A DNA stretch of 15,491 nt, from assembly GCA_900763355.1 (NCBI GenBank), contig CAAFJY010000038.1:1-15491 (forward strand), written 5' to 3'. The translations under genes and the position numbers were made by a program. The notes under the pieces were generated by a model that was not told the origin of the DNA, did no database searches, and saw only the letters and a list, made by a program, of their open reading frames with translations. Each line of letters starts with the position of its first letter. Position 1 is the stretch's first letter. Shown here one piece after another: positions 1-7,727 of the stretch. The DNA comes from Clostridia bacterium. Its GTDB lineage: Bacteria; Bacillota; Clostridia; Oscillospirales; Butyricicoccaceae.

Positions 1-13
1 AAAAAAGTTCGGG

Positions 14-19
14 TATACT
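14..19 (+). promoter_or_regulatory. -10 box (TATACT) of the 6S-like RNA promoter
   Basis: TATACT differs from the sigma-A -10 consensus TATAAT at one position. It lies 4 nt before the first base of the RNA's closing stem, so transcription would begin at about 24-27. The matching -35 box would fall before base 1 and cannot be seen. This is the only promoter element I find ahead of the RNA and the two exporter genes behind it. Confidence 0.5.
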
Positions 20-23
20 GACA

Positions 24-200
24 GTGCTGTGGCAAATTGCCAAATCACGCGGAAAGGAAGTGCGCAGAATGTCCAACCGGCTGTATTTCGTGTCCTACAT
101 CGACCACACCTGTGTCCCAGGGGGTATTCTGCGCCTGCGCGGCTGACACCGCGTACTTGTTTTCGGCTGCAGCGCCTTCTGAGGACTTCTCAGAAGGCGC
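24..200 (+). ncRNA. ssrS: probable 6S RNA
   Basis: The region folds like 6S RNA, the RNA that binds the sigma-A RNA polymerase holoenzyme by mimicking an open promoter. A 10-bp closing stem pairs 24-33 with 166-175 (three G-U pairs). A large central bubble follows, with a 5' strand at about 34-61 and a 3' strand at about 135-165. The 3' strand carries a small hairpin (138-142 with 149-153), as in many 6S RNAs. A long apical arm starts with 62-70 paired to 126-134 and continues 71-74 with 122-125. The RNA has its own -10 box and a Rho-independent terminator. Its open reading frames show no protein-like sequence. The identification comes from architecture, not from a remembered sequence match. 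The main alternative is a structured leader controlling the ABC exporter downstream, because the closing stem and the terminator share bases 172-175. I see no SRP RNA signature and no T-box motif. Confidence 0.62.
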
Positions 201-207
201 TTTTTTT
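172..207 (+). terminator. Rho-independent terminator of the 6S-like RNA
   Basis: A perfect 12-bp stem pairs 172-183 with 189-200 around a 5-nt loop and is followed directly by seven T (201-207). It sits at the 3' end of the structured RNA, 26 nt before the first exporter gene. Bases 172-175 are also part of the RNA's closing stem, so the two helices compete for four bases. Confidence 0.9.
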
Positions 208-233
208 CGTGAAAAGGAGTGAAAATCAACACC

Positions 234-2072
234 ATGGAAAGCAATTTCAAGCTCTCCCGCCGGGAAAAGACCGGTCTGGTAGCCCGCTATCTCCGGGGCT
301 GCTGGGGGTATTTTCTCGCCGCCATCCTCTTTGCCTGTCTCAGCATGGCACTCAACGCCCTGACGCCCCAGGTCATCCGCCTGACGGTGGACTCCATCCT
401 GGACGATCAGGCCCCCGCTCTCCCCGCCTGGCTGCTGTCCCGGCTGGATTGGGCCGTTCTCCGGGCCGAGCCAGGCCGAGCCCTCCTGTGGGCGGCCGGC
501 ACCGTCCTGCTCATCGCCCTGGTGCGGGGCCTGTGCAGCTATGTCCAGCGGATCCAGCTGGCCCGGGGCTCGGAATCCTTTGTGAAGGGCATCCGGGACG
601 ATCTCTACCGCCATATCCAGCACCTCTCCTTCGCCTGGCACAAAAACAACCCCACCGGCGACATCATCCAGCGCTGCACCTCTGACGTGGATGTCATCCG
701 CAGCTTTGTCTGCGCCCAGCTGGTGGAGGTGGTTCGGACGGTCTTCCTCATCTTCCTCTATCTCTTCATCATGTTCCGGATGAATGTGCGTCTGAGCCTG
801 GTGGCCGCCCTGTTCATCCCCATCGTGGGTCTGTCCTCCGGGGTCTTTTACCGGAAAATTTCTTCCCGGTTCCAGGCCGCCGACGAGGCCGAAGGGGCGC
901 TCACCACCTGCGCCCAAGAGAATCTCACCGGCGTCCGGGTGGTCCGCGCCTTTGGCCGGGAGCGCTTTGAGGATGAAAAATTCCAGGAGAAAAACCGGCA
1001 TTTCTCCAACCTGTGGATCCGGCTGGGCAAGCTGCTGTCGGTCTATTGGGCATCCGGCACGCTGCTCACCTGCCTCCAGGTGATGGTCATCATCCTGGTG
1101 GGGGTGACCGAGGCCGTCCACGGACGGATGACCCTGGGGTCCTTTTTGGCCTTTATCTCCTACAACGAGGCCCTATCCTGGCCGGTGCGCTCCCTGGGAC
1201 GCGTGCTGTCGGAAATGAGCAAGGCCGGGGTCTCTCTCGACCGGGTGGGCTACATCCTCTCCTCTCCCGAGGAGAGCGACCCGGGCCAGCCCGAGCCCTT
1301 TGTCCCGGGGGACATCGTCTTTGACCACGTCACCTTTGCCTACGAGGGCCAGCCGGTGCTGCAGGACCTGTCCTTCACCATCCCCGCCGGGCAGACCTTC
1401 GCCATCCTGGGGGGGACCGGCTCGGGAAAAAGCACTCTGGTCCATCTCCTGGACCGGCTCTATGACCTGGAGCCCGGACAAGGGCGCATCACCATCGGTG
1501 GCGTGGATCTCCGGGATATGGCCCGGGACGATGTGAGAAAACACATCGGCCTGGTCCTCCAGGAGCCCTTCCTCTTCTCCCAGACCATCGGGGAAAACAT
1601 CCGCGCCGCCCAGCCCCATGCCCCGGAGGAGACCGTCCGCCGGGCCGCGGCCATCGCCTGTGTGGACGAGGCCATCTCCACCTTCCCCCAGGGCTATGAC
1701 ACGCTGGTGGGGGAGCGGGGCGTGACCCTCTCCGGCGGGCAAAAGCAGCGGGTCGCCATCGCCCGGATGCTGCTGCAGGAGGCCCCCATCCTGGTCTTTG
1801 ATGACTCTCTCTCCGCCGTGGACGCCGAGACCGACGCTAAGATCCGCGCCGCGCTCAAGGACACCCTGGCTTCGGCCACGGTGATCCTCATCTCCCACCG
1901 GATCACCACCCTCATGCAGGCCGACCGCATTCTGGTGCTGGACGGGGGCCGGGCCGCCCAGCTGGGGACCCATGCCCAGCTCATCGCCCAGCCCGGGATC
2001 TATCGGGAGATCTATGACATTCAGATGCGGGCCGATGACCGCGCCCTCATCCTGGAAGGAGGAAATGCCTGA
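234..2072 (+). CDS. heterodimeric ABC exporter, half with degenerate ATPase site
   Basis: This is an ABC transporter half with fused membrane and ATPase domains (612 aa). Residues about 1-315 form the six-helix exporter membrane domain. The C-terminal ATPase has Walker A GGTGSGKS (393-400), Q-loop Gln443, signature LSGGQ (499-503), Walker B ending in Asp523 and H-loop His555. The residue after the Walker B Asp is Asp524, not the catalytic Glu. This is the pattern of the BmrC/TM287-type half of heterodimeric exporters, whose own ATP site hydrolyses poorly. I chose the ATG at 234. An in-frame GTG at 219 would overlap the AGGAG Shine-Dalgarno (215-219), while the ATG lies 14 nt after it, which is rather long. 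The stop overlaps the next gene's start (TGATG), so the two halves are probably translationally coupled. Such exporters usually move drugs, lipids or peptides; the substrate cannot be told here. Confidence 0.93.
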   Translation: MESNFKLSRREKTGLVARYLRGCWGYFLAAILFACLSMALNALTPQVIRLTVDSILDDQAPALPAWLLSRLDWAVLRAEPGRALLWAAGTVLLIALVRGLCSYVQRIQLARGSESFVKGIRDDLYRHIQHLSFAWHKNNPTGDIIQRCTSDVDVIRSFVCAQLVEVVRTVFLIFLYLFIMFRMNVRLSLVAALFIPIVGLSSGVFYRKISSRFQAADEAEGALTTCAQENLTGVRVVRAFGRERFEDEKFQEKNRHFSNLWIRLGKLLSVYWASGTLLTCLQVMVIILVGVTEAVHGRMTLGSFLAFISYNEALSWPVRSLGRVLSEMSKAGVSLDRVGYILSSPEESDPGQPEPFVPGDIVFDHVTFAYEGQPVLQDLSFTIPAGQTFAILGGTGSGKSTLVHLLDRLYDLEPGQGRITIGGVDLRDMARDDVRKHIGLVLQEPFLFSQTIGENIRAAQPHAPEETVRRAAAIACVDEAISTFPQGYDTLVGERGVTLSGGQKQRVAIARMLLQEAPILVFDDSLSAVDAETDAKIRAALKDTLASATVILISHRITTLMQADRILVLDGGRAAQLGTHAQLIAQPGIYREIYDIQMRADDRALILEGGNA

Positions 2073-3898
2073 TGCCCGCCTTTGACGAACAAGACTATCA
2101 CAATTCCTTTGACTGGAAGATCTGGAAGGGTCTCCGCCCCTTTGTGCGCAATTATCGCCGCGCCTTTGCGGGGATGCTCATCTTCAACGGGGTGTGCGCT
2201 CTCATCGACGTGCTCCTCCCTCTCTTCCAGCGCTATGCCATCGCCCGGTTCATCCAGCCGGGGACTCTGTCGGGGCTCTTGCCCTATGGACTGGCCTATC
2301 TGGCCGTCATTTTGGTCCAGGCGGGGTCGGTGGTGCTTTTCTGCGACAATTCCATGTACATCGAGATGAAGCTGGGTCAGGATATGCGCCAGACCCTGTT
2401 CCACCATCTCCAGACCCTGTCCCTGTCCTATTACAACGTCACCCCCGTGGGCTATCTCCTCACCCGGGTGATGAGCGACACCAACCGCATCGCCGGTATG
2501 CTGGCCTGGAACTTCACCGATATCCTCTGGGCGCTGTTTTATGTGCTGGGGAGCTTTGCCGCCATGCTGGCCCTCAACTGGCGGCTGGCGCTGGTGGTCA
2601 TCCTCATCGTGCCGGCCATGGCCGTCCTCACGGGGTATTTCCAAAACCGCATCCTCCGCTGGAACCGCAAGGTACGCAAGCTCAATTCCCGCATCACCGG
2701 CGCCTTTAACGAGGGGATCGCCGGAGCCAAGACCGCCAAGACTCTGGGCACCGAGGATCGGATGACCGATTCCTTCCGCGCCCTCACCGGGGAGATGGAG
2801 CACGCTGGCATCCGGGCGGCCCGGCTCAACGCCGTCTATATCCCGCTGGTGCTGTTTGTGAGCACCATGGCGGTGGCCATCGTCCTGCTGCGGGGCGGAC
2901 ACATGGTGCTGGACCAGGTGCTGCCATTGGCGACCCTGTCGGCCTTCACCACCTATGCGGTGAGCATTTTTGAGCCCATCCAGATGACGGCGGCCAACAT
3001 CGCCGATTTCATCTCGCTGCAGGCCTCCATCGAGCGGGTCAACGGCCTTTTGGCCCAGGAGCCCCAGGTGCGGGACACCCCGGAGGTCCTGGCCAAATAT
3101 GGAGACGTTTTCCACCCGAAGAAGGAGAATTGGGAGCCCCTCCGCGGGGAGATCGAGTTCCGGGACGTGACCTTCCGCTACCCCGACGGGGGCGAAAATG
3201 TGCTGGAGCACTTCTCTCTCCACATCCCCCAGGGCTCCACCGTGGCCATCGTGGGGGAGACCGGCGCGGGGAAATCCACCCTGGTCAACCTGGCCTGCCG
3301 GTTTTTTGAGCCCACCTCCGGCCAGATCCTCATCGACGGGGTGGATTACCGGGAGCGGAGCCAGCTGTGGCTCCATTCCAACATCGGCTATGTGCTCCAG
3401 ACCCCCCATCTTTTTTCCGGCACCGTGCGGGAAAACATCCGCTATGGCCGCCTGGACGCCACTGAGGAAGAGATCGAGGCCGCGGCCCGGGCCGTCTCGG
3501 CGGACACCGTGGTCGCCAAGCTGGAAAAGGGCTGGGACAGCGACGTGGGCGAGGGCGGCGACCGTCTTTCCACCGGGGAAAAGCAGCTGATCTCCTTTGC
3601 CCGGGCGGTGCTGGCCGACCCGCGGATCTTTGTCCTGGACGAGGCCACCTCCTCCATCGACACCCAGACCGAGCAGCTCATCCAGGAGGCCATCGACCAT
3701 CTCCTGCGGGACCGGACCTCTTTCCTCATCGCTCACCGGCTTTCCACCATCCGCAAGGCGGACATGATTCTGGTCGTCAAGGACGGGCAGATCGTGGAGC
3801 AGGGCAAGCACGAGGAGTTGCTGCGCAGGCGCGGCTATTATCACGAGCTCTACAGCCGCCAGTTTGCCGAGGAATCGGCCGCCAAGATCCTCCAGTAA
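2072..3898 (+). CDS. heterodimeric ABC exporter, catalytically complete half
   Basis: This is the partner half-transporter (608 aa): membrane domain at about 1-320, then an ATPase domain. It shows Walker A GETGAGKS (395-402), Q-loop Gln443, Walker B with Asp523 followed by the catalytic Glu524, and H-loop His555. Its signature motif is LSTGE (499-503) in place of LSGGQ. In heterodimers the Walker motifs of one half face the signature of the other. The Asp524 of the upstream protein would therefore pair with this degenerate LSTGE (the weak site), and this Glu524 with the upstream LSGGQ (the active site). That complementarity supports a BmrCD/TM287-288-like exporter. The start ATG overlaps the upstream stop by one base and has AAGGAGG at 2056-2062, 9 nt before it. 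The gene ends 30 bp before a strong hairpin. The substrate is unknown. Confidence 0.93.
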   Translation: MPAFDEQDYHNSFDWKIWKGLRPFVRNYRRAFAGMLIFNGVCALIDVLLPLFQRYAIARFIQPGTLSGLLPYGLAYLAVILVQAGSVVLFCDNSMYIEMKLGQDMRQTLFHHLQTLSLSYYNVTPVGYLLTRVMSDTNRIAGMLAWNFTDILWALFYVLGSFAAMLALNWRLALVVILIVPAMAVLTGYFQNRILRWNRKVRKLNSRITGAFNEGIAGAKTAKTLGTEDRMTDSFRALTGEMEHAGIRAARLNAVYIPLVLFVSTMAVAIVLLRGGHMVLDQVLPLATLSAFTTYAVSIFEPIQMTAANIADFISLQASIERVNGLLAQEPQVRDTPEVLAKYGDVFHPKKENWEPLRGEIEFRDVTFRYPDGGENVLEHFSLHIPQGSTVAIVGETGAGKSTLVNLACRFFEPTSGQILIDGVDYRERSQLWLHSNIGYVLQTPHLFSGTVRENIRYGRLDATEEEIEAAARAVSADTVVAKLEKGWDSDVGEGGDRLSTGEKQLISFARAVLADPRIFVLDEATSSIDTQTEQLIQEAIDHLLRDRTSFLIAHRLSTIRKADMILVVKDGQIVEQGKHEELLRRRGYYHELYSRQFAEESAAKILQ

Positions 3899-3921
3899 GC
3901 ATAGAACCGTTTTACACCATG

Positions 3922-3968
3922 AAAAAAGCCCCCTGGGACTGCTGCGCAGTCCCAGGGGGCTCTGTTTT
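3922..3968. terminator. bidirectional terminator between convergent genes
   Basis: A perfect 15-bp stem pairs 3928-3942 with 3946-3960 around a 3-nt TGC loop. Six A (3922-3927) flank it on the left and TCTGTTTT (3961-3968) on the right. It lies between the exporter operon (+) and the membrane protein gene (-). It can act in both directions, and the A-tract makes it stronger for - strand transcripts. The rest of 3899-4009 shows no gene. Confidence 0.85.
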
Positions 3969-4009
3969 GCCGGAAAAGGCCGATATTTCCCCGTTTTTCA
4001 CGGAAAAGC

Positions 4010-4588
4010 TCAGAATTGGGGGAAATCGTCCCGTTTTTCATAGGCCCGGGCAGCCCGGCCAAGAAAGACCAGCATCACCAAATAGCCGCCCACGGCGACG
4101 ATGTAGAGATACCCTGTCAGCAAGCTGGCCAGCAGCCGAACCACCACCCAGACAGTGAAGCACTGGTTGATCTGCCGGGCGAAGAGATTTTTCCGCCGGA
4201 CCCGCTCCAACTCGCCCATGCCCAAAACGCAGAAATACATGGTCATGAAGGAGCCCAGATCGGTGACATAATAGAGGATGGTGCTCACGGCAGTGGGAAG
4301 CGACAAAGGCAGCTGGTTGAACACCGTGATGGCCACGGTATAGGCGCACAGGATCTTGGAAAACAGGCCCACATAGTGCCAGCTCTGGGTCTGGGGCAGG
4401 GCTTCCGCCCCCTTCCACAGGAGGTAATAGCCCGCCGCCTGGCCCAGTCCCGCCAGGATGGAGCAGACCGTCCACACCGTGGCGGGCATGGCGGCATTCA
4501 TGAGGATGAGCCCCAGGTTCAGGGCCGTGAGGACGACGCTGGTGAGGCCGGCCATGGCCAGCAGCACGCCCCAAAAGACTTTTTTCAT
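4010..4588 (-). CDS. small multi-pass membrane protein of unknown function
   Basis: I do not recognise this 192-aa protein. It is strongly hydrophobic, with likely membrane segments at about 5-30, 36-58, 71-95, 100-127 and 144-178; the last is long enough to be two helices. A basic loop (129-138, ERVRRKNLFA region) lies between the fourth and fifth segments, and the tail is short and charged. No enzymatic motif is visible. The start is supported by AAGGAGG at 4597-4603, 8 nt before the ATG. The Shine-Dalgarno is followed by CTCC, which could pair with its GGAG. The gene lies behind the rpsU terminator with no clear promoter of its own, so expression may depend on read-through. On the other side it converges on the exporter operon. 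A coding gene is likely; the function is open. Confidence 0.8.
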   Translation of the reverse strand: MKKVFWGVLLAMAGLTSVVLTALNLGLILMNAAMPATVWTVCSILAGLGQAAGYYLLWKGAEALPQTQSWHYVGLFSKILCAYTVAITVFNQLPLSLPTAVSTILYYVTDLGSFMTMYFCVLGMGELERVRRKNLFARQINQCFTVWVVVRLLASLLTGYLYIVAVGGYLVMLVFLGRAARAYEKRDDFPQF

Positions 4589-4616
4589 GGGAGGACCCTC
4601 CTTGGGTCGATGTTGT

Positions 4617-4650
4617 AAAAAAGATACCGCAGAGGGACCTCTGCGGTATC
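4617..4650 (-). terminator. terminator downstream of rpsU
   Basis: A 13-bp inverted repeat (4623-4635 with 4638-4650; in practice a 12-bp stem with a 4-nt loop) is followed on the - strand by six T (complement of 4617-4622). It begins 20 bp after the rpsU stop. It probably closes the smc-to-rpsU transcription unit and separates it from the membrane protein gene. Confidence 0.88.
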
Positions 4651-4669
4651 TCGGTGACTCGCTGGTGAC

Positions 4670-4852
4670 TCAGCGGTACATTTTCTTTTTCGCGCGGGCA
4701 GCCTCACTCTTCTTGCGGCGCTTGACACTGGGGCTCTCATAGCACTCGCGCTTACGGAGTTCGGAAAGCACACCGGACTTTGCGCAGGAACGCTTGAAGC
4801 GGCGCAGCGCATTGTCTAAAGACTCATCCGGCTTCACACGGATCTCAGACAT
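4670..4852 (-). CDS. rpsU: 30S ribosomal protein S21
   Basis: This 60-aa basic protein matches bacterial S21. It starts [20 protein letters not shown] and ends in a Lys/Arg/Ala-rich tail ([14 protein letters not shown]). S21 sits on the 30S platform near the 3' end of 16S rRNA and takes part in translation initiation. The ATG at 4852 was chosen over an in-frame upstream ATG at 4882. The family begins at MSEI, and GGAGGGAGGG at 4861-4870 is 8 nt before that ATG. The gene has its own consensus promoter and a strong terminator. Because no terminator follows leuS, it could also be reached by read-through from the upstream cluster. Confidence 0.97.
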   Translation of the reverse strand: MSEIRVKPDESLDNALRRFKRSCAKSGVLSELRKRECYESPSVKRRKKSEAARAKKKMYR

Positions 4853-4884
4853 TTTCTTTTCCCTCCCTCCATGAACAGACAAGA

Positions 4885-4899
4885 GATGATAATATCATC
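4885..4899. promoter_or_regulatory. 15-bp palindrome at the rpsU transcription start
   Basis: GATGATATTATCATC (- strand) is a perfect 7-1-7 palindrome. The predicted start site is about 4901, so it covers roughly +3 to +17. It could be a repressor operator or, in RNA, a 5' end hairpin (5-bp stem, 5-nt loop). Its 7-1-7 geometry recalls Fur/PerR boxes, but the arm sequence differs from both consensuses. Confidence 0.4.
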
Positions 4900-4907
4900 A
4901 CGGGAAT

Positions 4908-4936
4908 ATTATACGCAAAACTCCCGCCCTTGTCAA
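4908..4936 (-). promoter_or_regulatory. consensus sigma-A promoter of rpsU
   Basis: On the - strand TTGACA (4931-4936) and TATAAT (4908-4913) are separated by exactly 17 nt (4914-4930). Both boxes match the sigma-A consensus perfectly. The predicted start is about 4901, giving a leader of about 49 nt before the rpsU ATG. The -35 box lies only 5 nt beyond the leuS stop codon. Confidence 0.93.
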
Positions 4937-4941
4937 GGGAA

Positions 4942-7353
4942 TTACAGCGGTTTCACCACGAAATTGACGATTTTCTTTTTGATGACGATGCTCTTGACCA
5001 CCTGCATCCCCTGCATGGCGTTGGCGATCTTGGGATCGGCCAGGGCCTGCTTTTCGATCTCCTCCTCCGTCATGTCGCCGGAGACGGTGATGGTGGAGCG
5101 CACCTTGCCGTTGAGCTGGACGGCGATCTCCACGGTATGGTCCACGGTCTTGCTCTCGTCATAGACGGGCCAGGCCGCCTGGGCCAGCATGGTCTTGCCG
5201 CCCAGGAGCTGGTTGAGCTCCTCGGTGATGTGGGGGGCGAAAGGGTTGAGGATAGTGATAAAGGTCAAAAACTCGGCCTTGTTGCAGCCAGTCTTTTCAA
5301 ACTGGTTGAGCAGGCCCATCATGGCGGCGATGGCGGTGTTGGCCTTGAGGTTGTCAGCATCCTCGCCCACCTTTTTGATGGTCTTGTGAATGAGAGCCTC
5401 GTTTTCGGGAGAATAAGCGTCCCCCTCCTTGATATTTTCAGACAGATTCCAGATTCGGTCCAAAAAGCGCTTGCAGCCCTTGATGGCCTTGGGATCCCAG
5501 GGCGCGGCCTTTTCGAAGTCGCCCAGGAACATCTCATAGAGACGCATGGTGTCGGCGCCGTACTCCCGGACGATGTCGTCGGGATTGACCACGTTGCCCC
5601 GGCTCTTGGACATCTTCACGCCGCCCTCTCCCAGGATCATGCCGTGGGAGGTGCGCTTCTGATAGGGCTCGCAGGTGGGGACCACGCCAATGTCATAGAG
5701 GAACTTGTGCCAGAAACGGGAATAGAGCAGGTGCAGGGTGGTGTGCTCCATGCCGCCGTTGTACCAGTCCACGGGAGTCCAATAATCCAGAGCCTCCTTG
5801 GAAGCCAGAGCCTTGTCGTTGTGGGGATCGCAGTAGCGGAGGAAGTACCAGGAGGAGCCGGCCCACTGGGGCATGGTGTCGGTCTCTCGCTGAGCGGGGC
5901 CGCCGCAGCAGGGGCAGGTGGTATTGATCCAGTCTGTGCATTTGGCCAAGGGGCTCTCCCCGTTGTCGGTGGGCTCATAGGACTCCACCTCCGGAAGGCG
6001 GAGGGGCAGCTGATCCTCCGGGACGGGAACCCAGCCGCACTGGTCGCAGTGGACCAGGGGAATGGGCTCGCCCCAATAGCGCTGACGGGAGAAGACCCAG
6101 TCACGGAGCTTATAGTTGACCTTTTTCCGACCGATGCCCTTTTCCTCCACCCAATCCTTCATGAAAGGGATGGCTTCCTTGACCGTCATTCCGTTGAGGA
6201 AGTCGGAATTGACCATGACCGCGCTGTCGTCCTTGGCCACAAAGGCCTCCTTGGTGACGTCGCCGCCGGCAACCACCTCCACGATGGGGAGGCCGAACTT
6301 CTTCGCGAAATCCCAGTCGCGCTGATCGTGACCGGGCACACCCATCACGATCCCTGTCCCGTAACCCATCAGGACATAATCGGAGACAAACAGGGGCACG
6401 GCGGCTCCGGTGATGGGATGGATGGCATGGATGCCCTGGATGCGGACGCCGGTCTTGTCCTTGGCCATCTCGGTGCGCTCAAAGTCGGACTTGCGGGCTG
6501 CCTCCTGGCGGTAGGCTTCGATCTCGTCCCAGTTTTCCACCTTGTCCTTCCAGTTTTCCAGGAAGGGATGCTCGGGGGAGATGACCATATAGGACACGCC
6601 GAAGAGGGTGTCGGCCCGGGTGGTGTAGACCGTCAGCGTTTCGCCGGTGGTGGCCTTGAAATCCACCTCTGCGCCGGTGGAGCGGCCGATCCAGTTTTTC
6701 TGCTGGATCTTGACCCGCTCGATGTAGTCCACCTGGTCCAGATCGTCAATGAGGCGTTGGGCATATTTGGTGATGGCCAGCATCCACTGGCTCTTTTCCT
6801 TGCGGATGACGGGGCTGCCGCAGCGCTCGCACACGCCGTTGACCACCTCTTCGTTGGCCAGGACGCACTTGCAGCTGGTACACCAGTTGACAGGCATAGA
6901 CGCCTTGTAGGCCAGGCCATGCTTGAACATCTGGAGGAAAATCCACTGAGTCCATTTATAATAATCCGGGTCGATGGTCGCAAACTCCCGGCTCCAGTCA
7001 AAGCTCAGGCCCAGGGAGATGAGCTGCTGCTTGAAGTGCTGGATGTTCTCCCGGGTGAAATGCTCGGGATGGACGTGATTCTTGATGGCGTAGTTTTCCG
7101 CCGGCAGGCCGAAGGCGTCCCACCCCATGGGGTAAAGGACATTGAAGCCCTGCATCCGCTTTTTCCGGGCGACGATGTCCAGGGCGGTGTAGGACCGGGG
7201 ATGGCCCACATGGAGCCCCTGGCCGGAGGGATAGGGAAACTCCACCAGGGCATAAAACTTGGGCCGGGAGTAGTCGTTGGGCGCGTGGAAGACGCCCTCC
7301 TCCTCCCACTTTTGCTGCCACTTTTTTTCGATCTGGGCAAAATCGTATTTCAT
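4942..7353 (-). CDS. leuS: leucyl-tRNA synthetase
   Basis: This class I synthetase charges tRNA-Leu with leucine in the cytoplasm (803 aa, normal for bacteria). The ATP-binding HIGH motif is HVGH (48-51), within [13 protein letters not shown]. The KMSKS motif is at 580-584. The CP1 editing domain spans roughly 220-420 and carries GYGTG followed by HDQRD (342-346). Its last Asp should be the editing-site Asp that clears mischarged tRNA, known near residue 345 in E. coli. Cysteine pairs at 158/161 and 175/178, and a CPCC cluster at 480-483, look like zinc-binding knuckles. The anticodon-binding and C-terminal domains follow KMSKS. The start lies 5 nt after the rsfS stop with only a weak AAGAAG-like ribosome site, so coupling to rsfS translation is likely. 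No terminator separates it from rpsU. Confidence 0.98.
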   Translation of the reverse strand: MKYDFAQIEKKWQQKWEEEGVFHAPNDYSRPKFYALVEFPYPSGQGLHVGHPRSYTALDIVARKKRMQGFNVLYPMGWDAFGLPAENYAIKNHVHPEHFTRENIQHFKQQLISLGLSFDWSREFATIDPDYYKWTQWIFLQMFKHGLAYKASMPVNWCTSCKCVLANEEVVNGVCERCGSPVIRKEKSQWMLAITKYAQRLIDDLDQVDYIERVKIQQKNWIGRSTGAEVDFKATTGETLTVYTTRADTLFGVSYMVISPEHPFLENWKDKVENWDEIEAYRQEAARKSDFERTEMAKDKTGVRIQGIHAIHPITGAAVPLFVSDYVLMGYGTGIVMGVPGHDQRDWDFAKKFGLPIVEVVAGGDVTKEAFVAKDDSAVMVNSDFLNGMTVKEAIPFMKDWVEEKGIGRKKVNYKLRDWVFSRQRYWGEPIPLVHCDQCGWVPVPEDQLPLRLPEVESYEPTDNGESPLAKCTDWINTTCPCCGGPAQRETDTMPQWAGSSWYFLRYCDPHNDKALASKEALDYWTPVDWYNGGMEHTTLHLLYSRFWHKFLYDIGVVPTCEPYQKRTSHGMILGEGGVKMSKSRGNVVNPDDIVREYGADTMRLYEMFLGDFEKAAPWDPKAIKGCKRFLDRIWNLSENIKEGDAYSPENEALIHKTIKKVGEDADNLKANTAIAAMMGLLNQFEKTGCNKAEFLTFITILNPFAPHITEELNQLLGGKTMLAQAAWPVYDESKTVDHTVEIAVQLNGKVRSTITVSGDMTEEEIEKQALADPKIANAMQGMQVVKSIVIKKKIVNFVVKPL

Positions 7354-7358
7354 CGGTC

Positions 7359-7727
7359 TCAGTCTTCTTTCTTGATCAAATTCTCAATGTCGATGCGGGT
7401 CCCGTCGCCCCACAGGCGTTCCAGGGCATAGAGCTCCCGGGCCTCCTGCTGGAAGATGTTGACCACCACGCTGGTATAGTCCAGCAGGACCCAGCTGGAG
7501 GTGACGCCCTCCCGGTGGTGGGGAGCCAGAGCCAGATCCTCCTTGGTCTTGGCCTCGACCTCGTCGCCCAGGGCGCGGATGTGGGTGCTGGAGGTACCGG
7601 TCATGATGACGAAATAGTCGGTCAGGGTGGTCTTGTCGTCCACCTTCATCACCACGATATCCCGGGCCTTTTTGCTGTCAGCGATGCGGACGATCTCCTC
7701 CATCAGCAGCTTGGGGGTGTTCTCCAT
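7359..7727 (-). CDS. rsfS: ribosome silencing factor RsfS
   Basis: This 122-aa protein belongs to the RsfS/DUF143 family. Members bind ribosomal protein L14 and block subunit joining when nutrients are scarce. It shows family hallmarks: SDYF-like [28 protein letters not shown] and the [11 protein letters not shown] tail. The start has AAGGAGG at 7737-7743, 9 nt before the ATG. That ribosome site lies inside the end of the nadD-yqeK gene, whose reading frame runs 50 nt into this gene. The position between yqeK and a downstream housekeeping gene is the usual Firmicutes arrangement (yqeL). Confidence 0.96.
   Translation of the reverse strand: MENTPKLLMEEIVRIADSKKARDIVVMKVDDKTTLTDYFVIMTGTSSTHIRALGDEVEAKTKEDLALAPHHREGVTSSWVLLDYTSVVVNIFQQEARELYALERLWGDGTRIDIENLIKKED

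Noticed and set aside
24..207. SRP (4.5S) RNA or a T-box leader in the 6S-like region
   Set aside because: The SRP core GGUCCGGAAGGAAGCAGC is absent (only GGAAAGGAAG occurs). The T-box motif UGGNACCGCG is not matched, although ACCGCG is present.
4885..4899. A Fur or PerR box at rpsU
   Set aside because: The 7-1-7 symmetry fits, but the arms (GATGATA/TATCATC) differ from TGATAAT and TTATAAT, so the regulator is left unnamed.
4930..7431. An 833-codon open frame on the + strand opposite leuS
   Set aside because: leuS is unmistakable on the - strand. The antisense frame is open because GC-rich codon choice avoids the complements of stop codons, and its Gly/His/Asp/Val-rich translation matches no protein pattern.
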